Origin: an uncultured Bacteroides sp. | GTDB taxonomy: Bacteria > Bacteroidota > Bacteroidia > Bacteroidales > Bacteroidaceae | DNA length: 26,272 nt | Reading direction: 5' to 3' | Assembly (NCBI RefSeq): GCF_958445495.1 | Contig: NZ_CAUCSQ010000057.1 | Span: 1-26,272, forward strand | In this document: positions 15,572-25,251 of the stretch, piece after piece | Layout: the number at the start of each line of letters is the position of its first letter | Position numbering within the stretch: position 1 is the first letter of the stretch | Translations under genes and position numbers: made by a program | The notes under the pieces: generated by a model | The model's input: only the letters and a program-made list of their open reading frames with translations | The model's database searches: none | What the model was told of the DNA's origin: nothing

Positions 15572-16471
15572 CTAATAACTGGTTACCATATCTTCCGGCA
15601 CACAGATATAAAAATCCGCACGGCCTTTATTTTCTTCATCCAATTTGTCAATGAATTCCTGACGCACGGAAGTGACCGTCACGATGCTCGTACCGGGGCG
15701 GTAACGAAGCAAATAAGGAATAATCCCTCCCTTCCAGTCAGAGTGGTAACTTCCATTAATATGCAAAAACTTCCCTCTGATATTATTTGCGATAAACCAT
15801 CCCATCGTAGCATCCTTTACGGCCTGCGCCTGCGCCAATTTATAATTATCTCCGGATTTCCGCCCTCCCATCATATTCATCATACTGAAAGCCGCCTCAC
15901 TCTCTTTCTCATCATAGTCGAAAGCAATGGGCAAAGGAGCGATATACCTTTTAGCCTCATCCGACAATGAGTCCAGCGCTTCCATCCCTCCGTTTTTTAC
16001 CGCATTGGCATAACGGCGGGGGATATTAGTAGCTACAAACGGAATCTTATTCTCTTTGGCAAAAAAAACCACCGGATAATAATCCGTACTGTAGTTAGGC
16101 CACAAACGGGCTTCCTCCTCAAAACGCTCGTAAGTAATCTTACGTTGCAAATACTCGTCCAGAATCAACTGATTATCGCTTTCCATCATCTCCTCTCCCA
16201 ACGTCAGCTTCTCCTTATGAATGCCGTAAAGGGAACGGGTTATTTCAAATTCCAGCCAGTGAGTAATCGGGCAATTATGCATCTCACCTAAAAAAACCAC
16301 ATCATACTTGGCAAGCTGCCGGACCAGTTGCTCATAGGTAATCCCCTTTCCTTCATTATCAAACAACGCATAAGCAGGCTTACCTGTTCCAATCTGCGCG
16401 GAAGCGGCAGTCAACAGGCAAAAGCACCAACAACACATGCACAATAAACGCTTAGTCATCTTTCGTATCAT
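15572..16471 (-). CDS. ChaN/Tiki-like exported protein, putative haem-binding
   Basis: This 299-residue exported protein resembles the ChaN family (haem-binding uptake, Tiki superfamily). The core motif is VVFLGEMHNCPITHW with G62-E63-M64-H65 and H71, and a C-terminal NGSYHSDWKGGIIPYLLRYRPG provides further conserved His and Lys. ChaN of Campylobacter is an iron-regulated lipoprotein that binds haem; Tiki-type relatives are metal-dependent proteases, so a hydrolase role is also possible. The signal peptide ends TAASA before Q26 and contains five cysteines (C11, C13, C14, C16, C18), but no lipobox, so it should be a periplasmic soluble protein. The start overlaps the M16 gene by 20 bases; an in-frame ATG at 16457-16459 would reduce this to eight. 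It is the last gene of the SusCD operon. Confidence 0.82.
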   Translation of the reverse strand: MIRKMTKRLLCMCCWCFCLLTAASAQIGTGKPAYALFDNEGKGITYEQLVRQLAKYDVVFLGEMHNCPITHWLEFEITRSLYGIHKEKLTLGEEMMESDNQLILDEYLQRKITYERFEEEARLWPNYSTDYYPVVFFAKENKIPFVATNIPRRYANAVKNGGMEALDSLSDEAKRYIAPLPIAFDYDEKESEAAFSMMNMMGGRKSGDNYKLAQAQAVKDATMGWFIANNIRGKFLHINGSYHSDWKGGIIPYLLRYRPGTSIVTVTSVRQEFIDKLDEENKGRADFYICVPEDMVTSY

Positions 16472-19325
16472 TTTTCAATTTATTATTACTTAAATACAAC
16501 AGCACATAATTGTCCGGACGAATCCATTCCTCGAACGCCTTACGCAAATCAACCGGCGTTATTTGTTCCAGGCATTGCTCATACCGTTCAAAGTCGGCCA
16601 ACGATTCACCATTTTTAAGCAAACCGACCAAAGCCGTACGCCATGCTGCGGGCGACATTTCATTCAACGTCTCCCGTTTGGCCAGAAGGAAAGAACGTTT
16701 AATCGTCTGCAGTTCCTGAACACTGACTTCTTTTTCTTTCAATTCCTGCAGAATCTCTTTCAGCAACCGGTCTATCTTCTCCATATTCCGGTTATCGGCA
16801 GAGGCGTTAATGTCAAAATAAAACGTATTCCACGGAATCCCCTCATAAAATAATGAAATATAAGGAGAATATACCAGCGATTCACGTTCACGCAGAACCG
16901 AAATCAACCGGTTACGGATAACATCCCGCATCAGTTTCAGCATCAGCGTATTTTTCTGGCAAGGTTGATAATGCCCGTAAAACAGATAATCGAATATGGT
17001 TTGAGTTTCATTATCATTAGGAAAACCCTCTATGCAAATCTTATCCGGCAATTCAAAAGAAGGATAAGAATAGGCCGCACCACTGCTCGAAGCCGGAATC
17101 CGTCCGAACACGGATACAAACCGGCGCATTAGCGAATCCGGATTAAAATTGCCGCAAACGACATATACGGTCCCTTCCGGACGCTCATACAACCGCTTAT
17201 AGAAAGCCGCGATGGAATCAAGGTTCAACCGCCCGGCAAAAGAACGGACAGCCGGACGGGGAATAGCCGCTCCCATCAACTCATTCATACGGGCAGACAA
17301 CTGACGGCCAGAATCCCTTTTCAGCATTTTCTCCAGCATAGTCTCTTTCCCTTCATTTTCCATCAATCCACGGCGCACCTCCTCAAAATCCTCATATTTC
17401 AGTTCAGGTCCAAAAATCTTCTCATACACCAGATTGAAAAATTCCGATATATCAGCCGTGGAAGACATCCCCATAAAACCATGCCAATGATTCTCCATCG
17501 TTACGTTAATCGACATGCCTTTCCGGAACAGATAATCGGACAAAGCCTCTCCGTCCACTTTCGCAATGCCTCCCATATCTATATATCCGCCCATGCCTTC
17601 CAACAAAGGATATTCCTCGTCAGACAAAGAAGAAGTCCCGAAGGGGGCAAAAGAAGTCAGATACAAAGTACTGTCAGAATCTTGCGTAGGCTTCATAATC
17701 AAACGGATGCCGTTCTTCAATTCGACTTCACTGACCCCTATCTTCTCATATCTATCAAAACGAACAATCCCGGCCGAATCAAAAGGCGGACGGACAGCCA
17801 GGCAGGCAGGGGTCTCCACCGGACTTTCTTCTTTCTCTTCCTCACGGACATAAGTATAAGGCGTACATTCCGCCTGTTCGCCCTTCGCCCACACCTCAGC
17901 TATTTCCTGTTTTGTCATCGGTTCTCCCAAATCCGGATGAGAACTGCAGGCGACAAGCATTACTTCCTTCTGATAAGAAAGCCACTCTTTCAACAACATT
18001 TGCAAGTCGCCGCTTTGCACATGCCGCAGGGCCTCCTTCAACCGTTTCCTTTCCTCCGAATCCGTCATATAGCAATCGCCCGACAACACATAATCCGTAA
18101 AATCATCGCAGAAAGAGGAAGAAGAACGTCCCTCCAGATTATCGCCTTCAGGCAACCGGTTGCAAAAAGACAGGCGTACATCCGCCAATTCTTCCTTATC
18201 CCAACCCTCACGAACCAGGCAGTTCAACTCAGCCACAGCCGCAGTGACGGCAGCAAACAGCTCATTTTTGTCTTTTCCCTCCACCGTCAGCGTCAAGTGG
18301 TTCTTGTCACTCAAATACCATGAATCAGACACATCCGCTTTGATACGGCGACCGTAAAAACGTCGCTCGATTGCCCGGACCAACAGGCGGCCCGTTTCTT
18401 TCTTCACGGCGTCACCCATTGTACGTTCCACCACACAAGGATGCGGAATCATCAACTCCACCTTCGTCCGGTTTCTTAACGAATCTCTCACCTCCGACAA
18501 TTGAATGCCTTTCACATAATCCAAGGGATAAACGCGAAAATCTTCAGGCAGCTTCCCTTCCAGCGAAGAAAAACCGGCTTTTATCTTAGCCTCCACCTCT
18601 TCCGGAGAAATATCCCCTACGACTACCAATGTAGCTAATGACGGAACATACCATTTATCATAATACTTTTTGAGCATCCGGGACGTCACCTTCCGGATAT
18701 CGTCAGCAGCACCCAACGGTATATGGCTTCCAAAAGCCCCACTGCCGATTTTCAACCGGTAAAAATCATCATCCAGATGATAACTCCTCAATTCTTCCAG
18801 AATGACGCCTTTCTCATTTTCCACTTTCTCCGGATAGAACGATATGCCGTCAAGCCAGTCGCGCATAATCAGCAACGCACTATCGACAACCGCCTCCCTG
18901 CCACGGTCAACAGGAACGGCAAACATATAAATGGTACGGTCATATCCCGTGAAAGCATTAATGTCAATGCCGTATTTCATTCCGTATGATTCGATGTAAT
19001 CCACCAGTGTACGTTTCGGAAAATGTTTTGTACCTCCGAATGCCATGTGCTCCAGGAAATGGGCACACCCTTTTTCATTTTCCTCTTCCTGAACGGAACC
19101 GACACGCATAATCAGGCGGAATTCAACCCTGGATGCCGGAACAGAATTATTCAGAATCAGATAATGCAGCCCATTAGGCAAAAATCCTTCTAAAGTCCCC
19201 TTCGGAAGAGATATGGAAGCGGATTGCGAATACCCCGGCATATACACACACATAGCAGCTATGAACATAGCTGCTATGGATAAAGACTTTCTGATACAGT
19301 CTTCTTTCATCCTGTTACTTTTCAT
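16452..19325 (-). CDS. M16 family zinc metallopeptidase, exported
   Basis: This is a full-length pitrilysin/insulinase-type (M16) peptidase, 957 residues, made of four alpha-beta domains like PqqL. The inverted zinc motif HFLEH lies at 89-93 within CAHFLEHMAFGGTKHF. The third zinc ligand is expected in ENEKGVILEE (about 169-178). The inactive C-terminal half keeps the substrate-clamping Arg/Tyr type sequence RNRLISVLRERESLVYSPY near residues 803-821. A signal peptide lies in about 1-35. M16 enzymes degrade peptides in a closed chamber rather than folded proteins, so this one would process oligopeptides in the periplasm. The start overlaps the lipoprotein stop by 11 bases; an alternative ATG (19308-19310) four bases after that stop gives the same signal peptide. 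It sits inside the SusCD operon with ChaN downstream. Confidence 0.93.
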   Translation of the reverse strand: MKSNRMKEDCIRKSLSIAAMFIAAMCVYMPGYSQSASISLPKGTLEGFLPNGLHYLILNNSVPASRVEFRLIMRVGSVQEEENEKGCAHFLEHMAFGGTKHFPKRTLVDYIESYGMKYGIDINAFTGYDRTIYMFAVPVDRGREAVVDSALLIMRDWLDGISFYPEKVENEKGVILEELRSYHLDDDFYRLKIGSGAFGSHIPLGAADDIRKVTSRMLKKYYDKWYVPSLATLVVVGDISPEEVEAKIKAGFSSLEGKLPEDFRVYPLDYVKGIQLSEVRDSLRNRTKVELMIPHPCVVERTMGDAVKKETGRLLVRAIERRFYGRRIKADVSDSWYLSDKNHLTLTVEGKDKNELFAAVTAAVAELNCLVREGWDKEELADVRLSFCNRLPEGDNLEGRSSSSFCDDFTDYVLSGDCYMTDSEERKRLKEALRHVQSGDLQMLLKEWLSYQKEVMLVACSSHPDLGEPMTKQEIAEVWAKGEQAECTPYTYVREEEKEESPVETPACLAVRPPFDSAGIVRFDRYEKIGVSEVELKNGIRLIMKPTQDSDSTLYLTSFAPFGTSSLSDEEYPLLEGMGGYIDMGGIAKVDGEALSDYLFRKGMSINVTMENHWHGFMGMSSTADISEFFNLVYEKIFGPELKYEDFEEVRRGLMENEGKETMLEKMLKRDSGRQLSARMNELMGAAIPRPAVRSFAGRLNLDSIAAFYKRLYERPEGTVYVVCGNFNPDSLMRRFVSVFGRIPASSSGAAYSYPSFELPDKICIEGFPNDNETQTIFDYLFYGHYQPCQKNTLMLKLMRDVIRNRLISVLRERESLVYSPYISLFYEGIPWNTFYFDINASADNRNMEKIDRLLKEILQELKEKEVSVQELQTIKRSFLLAKRETLNEMSPAAWRTALVGLLKNGESLADFERYEQCLEQITPVDLRKAFEEWIRPDNYVLLYLSNNKLKNDTKDD

Positions 19326-20493
19326 AAGTTACGTAGATACGTGTATATCCGCTGCCCATATTATGGCTGAATACGAACTGAAACGTCATCTTCTGCGCGC
19401 TGAAATCCAGTTTTCCTTCCGGTTCAATAAAATTCCCGTCTCCAAACTCATCCTCAGAGACACTTCCATACTGCAGATAATAAGAAGGATTGGCAGTACC
19501 GTCGGTCTCTTCCAAATCTATCGCAACCTGGTTTCCTTGCTCAATCAATTCTTTCTGATATTCCCACGGGCTGAAAACATAATCGAAAGGAATGATGTCA
19601 TAACCTTTTTCTTCATCCGTTTTCACAAAATCGACACTTGCCGCCGAGCTGGAAACCTCTTTTAACGTCAACCCGTCCAATGACATGGTAAAGCTTCCCG
19701 GATTCTCTCTATTCCATTGCAGCAAGTCCATAATCTGCTTATAGGAAGGACCGGAATTTTCGTCAAACCAATATTCGTCGTTCTCTACGGTTTCCTGTCT
19801 CATCACCCATGCGAAATATTCCGTCAAGCCCATCGGATTGACAGTCATTTTCAATACCGGGACCTCCTCCGTAGCCTGTTCACTCAAAGTTATCACAGTC
19901 TTTCCGGAAAGCGTCCTTTCAAATTCGGCGGCGAAATCATCCGTACTTCCGCCGGCTGGGCTTTCCACTTTCGTCGTACACGGAACAACTCCAATCCATT
20001 CATTCAAATCAATCCCGTATTTGACCTTATATCCCTCAATCAATTCCTTCTGGCTCTCGCTAAGTTCAGGAACTTTCAAACCGGGAGTCACACGTACTTT
20101 CAACACATCGTTCAACTTGATGTCATCCACCGAAACAGAAGCAAGGCCAATGCTAAAATAGGTATCCTCCTCCAATATATTCTTCTGGTTGGAAACCACC
20201 TGGAAGGTTGCAGTGCGGCTGCCTGCCGGAATTGTGACCGGATTGTCCACCAGCTTCAAAATTTCATGCGAGTCATCCGTCACTTTGAAGTCAAGCGTAA
20301 TATCCTGTCCGTATGAAGACGTCAAATCCACATTCACAACCAAAGGAGTAGCTTCCGATTCTTCTATTACGGGGTTTTCCGCAGACAGATAAACTTGATT
20401 CTCACCCGTGTACGTTTTATCCTCGTCATCTCCACAAGAAGCCAGGAAAGGCAATACCGCTCCCATGACCCCATACATTAAAAACTTTTTCAT
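19315..20493 (-). CDS. SusCD-associated lipoprotein with Calx-beta-like domain
   Basis: This lipoprotein of 392 residues (from the chosen start) has the signal peptide MKKFLMYGVMG and lipobox FLASC with C20. Residues about 30-118 look like a Calx-beta or related Ig-like sandwich (VYLSAENPVIEESEA, then TIPAGSRTATFQV). The rest is an unrecognised domain rich in acidic and aromatic residues, ending in beta-strand-like YTRIYVTYEK. I suspect it belongs to one of the Bacteroidetes DUF families of about 400 residues, possibly DUF4929, but cannot verify this. By position it should be a surface-exposed accessory binding protein of the SusCD pair. The start was chosen for a basic n-region and a GGAAGAG site before it; ATGs at 20503-20505 and 20548-20550 are in frame upstream, the latter overlapping susD. 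Confidence 0.8.
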   Translation of the reverse strand: MKKFLMYGVMGAVLPFLASCGDDEDKTYTGENQVYLSAENPVIEESEATPLVVNVDLTSSYGQDITLDFKVTDDSHEILKLVDNPVTIPAGSRTATFQVVSNQKNILEEDTYFSIGLASVSVDDIKLNDVLKVRVTPGLKVPELSESQKELIEGYKVKYGIDLNEWIGVVPCTTKVESPAGGSTDDFAAEFERTLSGKTVITLSEQATEEVPVLKMTVNPMGLTEYFAWVMRQETVENDEYWFDENSGPSYKQIMDLLQWNRENPGSFTMSLDGLTLKEVSSSAASVDFVKTDEEKGYDIIPFDYVFSPWEYQKELIEQGNQVAIDLEETDGTANPSYYLQYGSVSEDEFGDGNFIEPEGKLDFSAQKMTFQFVFSHNMGSGYTRIYVTYEK

Positions 20494-20528
20494 ATTCTCT
20501 TCCATTTTATTATTTGTTATGTTAAAAC

Positions 20529-21944
20529 TTATCCTTCTATTTTTTCCCATCCCTCGTTCTGGGTCATATTTTCATTATACAGGTATTCTTCCGAAGGAAT
20601 AGGAAATGTCCAACGGTAATCATCCGCCTTTATCCGTTTATCCGTTAACGTACCTTCCGAATTCCAGTCAGAAAGGACATCCCTGCGAAAACGTTTCAAA
20701 TCAAAATAACGCTCCCCCTCACCCGCAAACTCTTTCCACTTCTCCGACAGAATAGCTTTCAGCAATGCCTCTCCCGTAAGACTCTCCTCTAAAAGCTCCC
20801 CGCCGCGCCGGCCAAGATAATCATTCAGCACTTCCACCGCTTCCGGCTCATGCCCGTTTCCGTCGCGGCAATAAGCCTCCGCCAGGATAAAACAAGCGCC
20901 CGCTACGCGAAACTTATTAATATATTGCACCTCTTCCCCCGTCCAATTCGTCCGTTTCGCATACTTACCCAGAAATTTGGCATGGATAATTTCCCCGGCA
21001 GTCTCTCCCGGCATTTCAAAAGGATAAACAGTTTCACCGTAGCGAATATCCCCCTCCGAATAAAGGCCGGCCAAAGCCTCATTCACAACCATATAATCGC
21101 CTTTTACCGCATCATAGTTGATATCGCCATAATATTTCGAAGAAGTATAAATGGAAAAGACACGTTCCGCACAAGTCCCGTTTCCAAACAAACCGGCATA
21201 TACGTCAGCCCCCAACACATCATATCCTCCTTTAAACTCTATCACCTTTTTCGCATACAGCTCTGCCGACGAGTAATTTTGGGCATACAATTCCAGCTCC
21301 GCAAGCAAATAATAACCGCCGTACTGCGACAACCAGTATTCCTCCGCGGAACTATCGTCAAACTGTACGGCATCGGTCAGCAGATTGCGGATGGCCGTCA
21401 CACACTCGCTGATGCTGGAACGTTTCAGGAATTCCAACTCCAACTTATCTTTCAGGACAATCCCCTCCTTGTCCGCGCCGTCGCCATAAGTCGGTGCAAA
21501 CAGGCGGAGCAGGTTAAAATAACAATACGCTTTCAGTATTTTAGCTTCGCTGATAACACTCTGCAATTCTTGCCGTTCTTTCTCCGAAGATACGGCGACA
21601 TTATCCGTCCGTTCCAATAAAGCATTGACAACGCCTATCACAGCATAGTAAGATTGCCACAAATTGAGAGCCAGGTCCTTAATGGGCTGCGGCTGCCACG
21701 TATAAAGATTACTCAGGTTCGAATTGTAGGATATCAAATAAGTGGGTTCGAAATCATCGGCTAAAACCGACAAATCAAATTCAGAAACAGGCAATTGGTA
21801 ATAAGCCGATGCCAGCAATTCGCGTGCCGTAGCCGGAGTAGTAATCGCATCCGGGTCCGAGAACTGGTTTTCATAAGGAATATCAAGAGAACAGGATGTG
21901 AATAAACAGCAAACCACCACCATCCTTCCCCAAAAATATTTCAT
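20529..21944 (-). CDS. SusD/RagB-like nutrient-binding outer-membrane lipoprotein
   Basis: This is the surface lid and binding lipoprotein that pairs with the SusC channel. It has 471 residues from the chosen start. The signal peptide ends in LFTSC with the typical following SLDIPYENQFSDPDAITT, a SusD/RagB N-terminal signature. TPR-like helices follow (AKILKAYCYFNLLRLFAPTYGD, a very typical stretch), and the C-terminal part has KEFAGEGERYFDLKRFRR and DDYRWTFPIPSEEYLYN, both family hallmarks. The length is at the short end for SusD proteins. The start is placed at the ATG of MKYFWG for the signal peptide; an upstream in-frame ATG at 21960-21962 is possible. It lies directly after susC and before the Calx-beta lipoprotein. 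The ligand is unknown; the operon context favours peptides. Confidence 0.94.
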   Translation of the reverse strand: MKYFWGRMVVVCCLFTSCSLDIPYENQFSDPDAITTPATARELLASAYYQLPVSEFDLSVLADDFEPTYLISYNSNLSNLYTWQPQPIKDLALNLWQSYYAVIGVVNALLERTDNVAVSSEKERQELQSVISEAKILKAYCYFNLLRLFAPTYGDGADKEGIVLKDKLELEFLKRSSISECVTAIRNLLTDAVQFDDSSAEEYWLSQYGGYYLLAELELYAQNYSSAELYAKKVIEFKGGYDVLGADVYAGLFGNGTCAERVFSIYTSSKYYGDINYDAVKGDYMVVNEALAGLYSEGDIRYGETVYPFEMPGETAGEIIHAKFLGKYAKRTNWTGEEVQYINKFRVAGACFILAEAYCRDGNGHEPEAVEVLNDYLGRRGGELLEESLTGEALLKAILSEKWKEFAGEGERYFDLKRFRRDVLSDWNSEGTLTDKRIKADDYRWTFPIPSEEYLYNENMTQNEGWEKIEG

Positions 21945-21976
21945 TTTATCAATGGCTATCATATTCTTTAATCGAT

Positions 21977-24900
21977 TTAGAACGTCAAACTAAGATTAAT
22001 TGTCAACACAGGCTGCATGGTACCCGCCAAAGAACCCGTTTCCGGATCAGACTCTTCATAAGGAGTAATCATGAACAAATTGGAAGCCTGGAAAGCGACA
22101 TTGGCATATTTAATAAAATTACAGTTCTTCTCAAGGAATTTATGCGGTACACGATAGCGTAACGACACCATGGAAAGTTTCAGATAATCACTCTTTCCTA
22201 CCGTCTTCGTATTCGGATAATCCAATGCTTCAATCGCCGCAGAACTGTAAAAGGGAGAATGGTAAGTCTTTCCCTCATCCCCGCGCTGGAACCACATATT
22301 ATCCACCTGTCCTTTAATGGCATTCTTATTAGCATCATCCTTCCAACGGACGTATGAATAATCATAAATCTTGATTCCGCCAAACACATAATAGAAATCC
22401 ATGTCCAAATCAAAATCACGGTAAGAGAAACTCAAATTCAAAGTACCGCTATAAGGAGGCGTACCATGCCCTAACGCCACTATATTCTCACGCTTCATCG
22501 CATCCTGGACATCCACCTCACTGCCGTCAGGACCCTCGAATACCGGAAGTCCGGTGACAGGGTTTATTCCCAATGATTTCAGGCCGTAAATCATATCATA
22601 AGATTTTCCCACCTCATAATCGGGAACTTTATCATCCGATGCATACAAACGCTCGGTATAGTATAAATCAACCACTTTATTCCGGTTATACGCCAACGAG
22701 CCGCCGATGGAAAAACGCAAGTCCTGCCTGTCCAGGAGCCTCAGGGAAGCGCTCAATTCATAACCTTCATTACGCAACACGCCAATATTGCGTTTCATCG
22801 TGCCGAATCCGTTTGACAGGGGTACAGGCACGTCAAGCAACGCATCGCTGGTTTCACGGCGATAAATATTGGCATCCAAAGTAAAACGCTTGAAAAACTC
22901 CATTGATACGCTGAAATCGGTAGAAGCAGTCTGTTCCGCTTTCAAACCAGTGTTATAAAGCGCCAATAACTGGAGCAAACGAGAATCGCCGTAATAATTG
23001 GTGGAATAAGAGAATGTACCGATAGTAGAAGAGGCGGAAACACCGGCAAGATTCGCCATACGCCCGTAAGAAGCTTTCAGATTCAGACGGCTGAGCACCT
23101 TGTTGTCCTTTAAAAAAGGATACCGGCTGAGAGTCCATCCCAATCCCACTGCCCATGCGGCATTCCAACGCTTGTCCTTAGGCAATACGGAAGAAGCGTC
23201 CGCCTTGTAGGTTGCAAAGAAATCATAAGTAGAATCAAAACTGTATCCTGCAACCAGCCCCACTCCCAATTGGGCTGTTTTCTCCTTTGTTGAACCGACA
23301 GACGGTTTACGGTTTCCTGTAATGGACTGGTTGATGTTTGCAGGAGACATCCGCGTGCCTACGCCGTAACCGATGATGGAAACCTCGTCGTCATCGGTCA
23401 TATAATAATCCATGTTACCGCCAACCGTAAAATCATGTTTCTCGTTGAATATCTTATTATAAGTAACACGCACATTGGAAGAAACATTAGTCGTCACTCT
23501 TTTCTGTTTAGTCAATTTGCCGCGTTCCTCTTCCGGCACTCCGGACTGCCGTTCCTCAATGGAGGTAGACGGAACCAGCGTCATTCCTTCATTAAGTACC
23601 ATATCGATACCGGCCACGGCATCGATGTTAAACCCTTTGAAAGGTTCCAGATTCAAACTTCCGCTCACACCGCCACGTTTATCGGTGGATTTACTTTGAT
23701 ACTGGCTCAACAAATCTTTATAAGTATAGTCAGACGTTTCATTGGAAAAAGAGACCAGCGTTCCGTCTTTCGTTTCATAAGGGTTTAGCTGATATACCAA
23801 ATCGGTGGGAGAATACGAACTGCCGTTCGGAGTATCCGTTTCCGAATATCCGGCATCGGCACTTAAAGAAAGATACCCCCATTTGCCCAACATCTGGTCA
23901 AGGCTCATACGGGCGGTAAAACGTTGCGTATCATTGCCGGGCACACGTCCGCCCTGTTGGGCATAGTTGACGGAAACATAATAAGAAGTCTTTTCCGTTC
24001 CTCCCCTTACACTCAAATTGTGCCGCTGGTAAATATTGCAATGAATCAGTTCATCAAACCAGTCCGTATTAATCGTCCGCAAAGAATCAAGGACTCCCCT
24101 GCCGTAAGCAATCATCTCGTCCAGATTCGGGGCGGTCGGATAATATTTTCGGTAATAGTCCTCGCTGTAACGGTAACCGGGAGTAGAAACATTCTGCAAA
24201 CGACGTTCCAGTTCCAGTTTCTCGTCAGTACCCATCATCTCAATCCCCCGCCGTCCGCGAGTTGTAATCCCCATATTAAAACTGTAATTGGTCGTTGTCC
24301 GTCCATCCGGATTACCACGCAAGGAAGTAATTTCTATCACGCCATTTGCAGCCTTAATACCATACAAAGCGCAGGCGACAGCATCTTTCAGCACCTTTAT
24401 CTCTTTTATATCCGCCGGATTAAGCGTCATAAAGGCATCCGATGAAATCACCTGTCCGTCCATCACATATAAAGGCTCGTTAGCCGCGTCCCCTTCGCGG
24501 AAAGAAGAGTTCCCCCGAATACGGATTTCCGGTTTCGACCCCAAATCACCCGTATTCGTAACAATCAAACCGGGGACGCTCCCTTGCAACGCCAACGACA
24601 TGTCAATCATCGGCTTGCTGTTCAAACGCCCCATATCGACACTCTGTACCACACCCGATTTCGCGCGGATATCCAACTCGTTGATATTCTGCCGCGCCAC
24701 CACAACCACCTCGTCCAACGACTTCGTATCTTGCTGCATAGCGGCATCCTGCACTTTTTGCCCCGTATATTTTTCACGCACATCTTTCATTCCGATAAAA
24801 GAGAAAACAATCATGTTTCCTTTCTTCCACCGCCCACGCAATAAATAACGCCCGTCAGCATCAGTAACCGTACCGAACTGAGTATTTTCAATGCGAACCG

Positions 24901-25033
24901 TAGCGCCGGGAAGCGGTTCGCCCTGATGATCGGTAACCATACCGGTCAACACAATATCACTTTGTCGGGTATAAGCAGTTTGAGCAGAGGCAACAGAAAT
25001 AAAAAAGACAATAAAAATAATAAATGCTCTCAT
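21977..25033 (-). CDS. SusC/RagA-like TonB-dependent outer-membrane transporter
   Basis: This is a TonB-dependent channel of the SusC/RagA type, 1018 residues from MRAFIIFIVFF, which gives a clean signal peptide ending ASA before Q18. A carboxypeptidase-D-like domain covers about 28-105 (LTGMVTDHQGEPLPGATV). The TonB-box region reads SLDEVVVVA. The plug carries PLYVMDGQVIS and DIKEIKVLKDAVACALYGIKAANGVIEITS, the SusC signature with a slightly divergent core. The rest is a 22-strand-type barrel ending in LTINLSLTF with the terminal Phe usual for outer-membrane barrels. No sigma or anti-sigma N-terminal extension is present. The 24 residues upstream in the frame were dropped because they overlap the promoter at 25066-25097. 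It is the first gene of the operon with SusD, lipoprotein, M16 peptidase and ChaN-like protein. Confidence 0.95.
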   Translation of the reverse strand: MRAFIIFIVFFISVASAQTAYTRQSDIVLTGMVTDHQGEPLPGATVRIENTQFGTVTDADGRYLLRGRWKKGNMIVFSFIGMKDVREKYTGQKVQDAAMQQDTKSLDEVVVVARQNINELDIRAKSGVVQSVDMGRLNSKPMIDMSLALQGSVPGLIVTNTGDLGSKPEIRIRGNSSFREGDAANEPLYVMDGQVISSDAFMTLNPADIKEIKVLKDAVACALYGIKAANGVIEITSLRGNPDGRTTTNYSFNMGITTRGRRGIEMMGTDEKLELERRLQNVSTPGYRYSEDYYRKYYPTAPNLDEMIAYGRGVLDSLRTINTDWFDELIHCNIYQRHNLSVRGGTEKTSYYVSVNYAQQGGRVPGNDTQRFTARMSLDQMLGKWGYLSLSADAGYSETDTPNGSSYSPTDLVYQLNPYETKDGTLVSFSNETSDYTYKDLLSQYQSKSTDKRGGVSGSLNLEPFKGFNIDAVAGIDMVLNEGMTLVPSTSIEERQSGVPEEERGKLTKQKRVTTNVSSNVRVTYNKIFNEKHDFTVGGNMDYYMTDDDEVSIIGYGVGTRMSPANINQSITGNRKPSVGSTKEKTAQLGVGLVAGYSFDSTYDFFATYKADASSVLPKDKRWNAAWAVGLGWTLSRYPFLKDNKVLSRLNLKASYGRMANLAGVSASSTIGTFSYSTNYYGDSRLLQLLALYNTGLKAEQTASTDFSVSMEFFKRFTLDANIYRRETSDALLDVPVPLSNGFGTMKRNIGVLRNEGYELSASLRLLDRQDLRFSIGGSLAYNRNKVVDLYYTERLYASDDKVPDYEVGKSYDMIYGLKSLGINPVTGLPVFEGPDGSEVDVQDAMKRENIVALGHGTPPYSGTLNLSFSYRDFDLDMDFYYVFGGIKIYDYSYVRWKDDANKNAIKGQVDNMWFQRGDEGKTYHSPFYSSAAIEALDYPNTKTVGKSDYLKLSMVSLRYRVPHKFLEKNCNFIKYANVAFQASNLFMITPYEESDPETGSLAGTMQPVLTINLSLTF

Positions 25034-25065
25034 TTTAAATTTGTTATATACAATTATTCGGGCTG

Positions 25066-25097
25066 CAAAAGTATATAGTTTATGAAGGTAGAACAAT
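25066..25097 (-). promoter_or_regulatory. Sigma-ABfr promoter of the SusCD-peptidase operon
   Basis: On the minus strand ATTG (25094-25097) is followed by exactly 20 bases and TACTTTTG (25066-25073), a full match to TAnnTTTG. The expected start point is near 25060, about 27 bases before the susC start codon. No other promoter of this quality was seen inside the operon. Confidence 0.75.
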
Positions 25098-25251
25098 CGC
25101 AACAAATAGCTATATTATTTCTTAGAGATACCTAACAACGGTTATTTTTAGTTTCAAAACGAGCTATTCCTATTCCGAATCCGATAATATACGTTAAAAA
25201 AGCCGGAACAAATTCATTCCTCCCGTCGTTCCAATATCCCCTCCCGACAAC

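Noticed and set aside
17481..18323. 280-codon plus-strand reading frame antisense to the M16 gene
   Set aside because: Lies wholly inside a well-supported peptidase gene; composition rich in Arg, His and Gln as expected for a shadow frame.
25034..25105. Longer susC start adding 24 residues
   Set aside because: It would extend through the promoter -7 element and put a non-signal sequence before a clean signal peptide.
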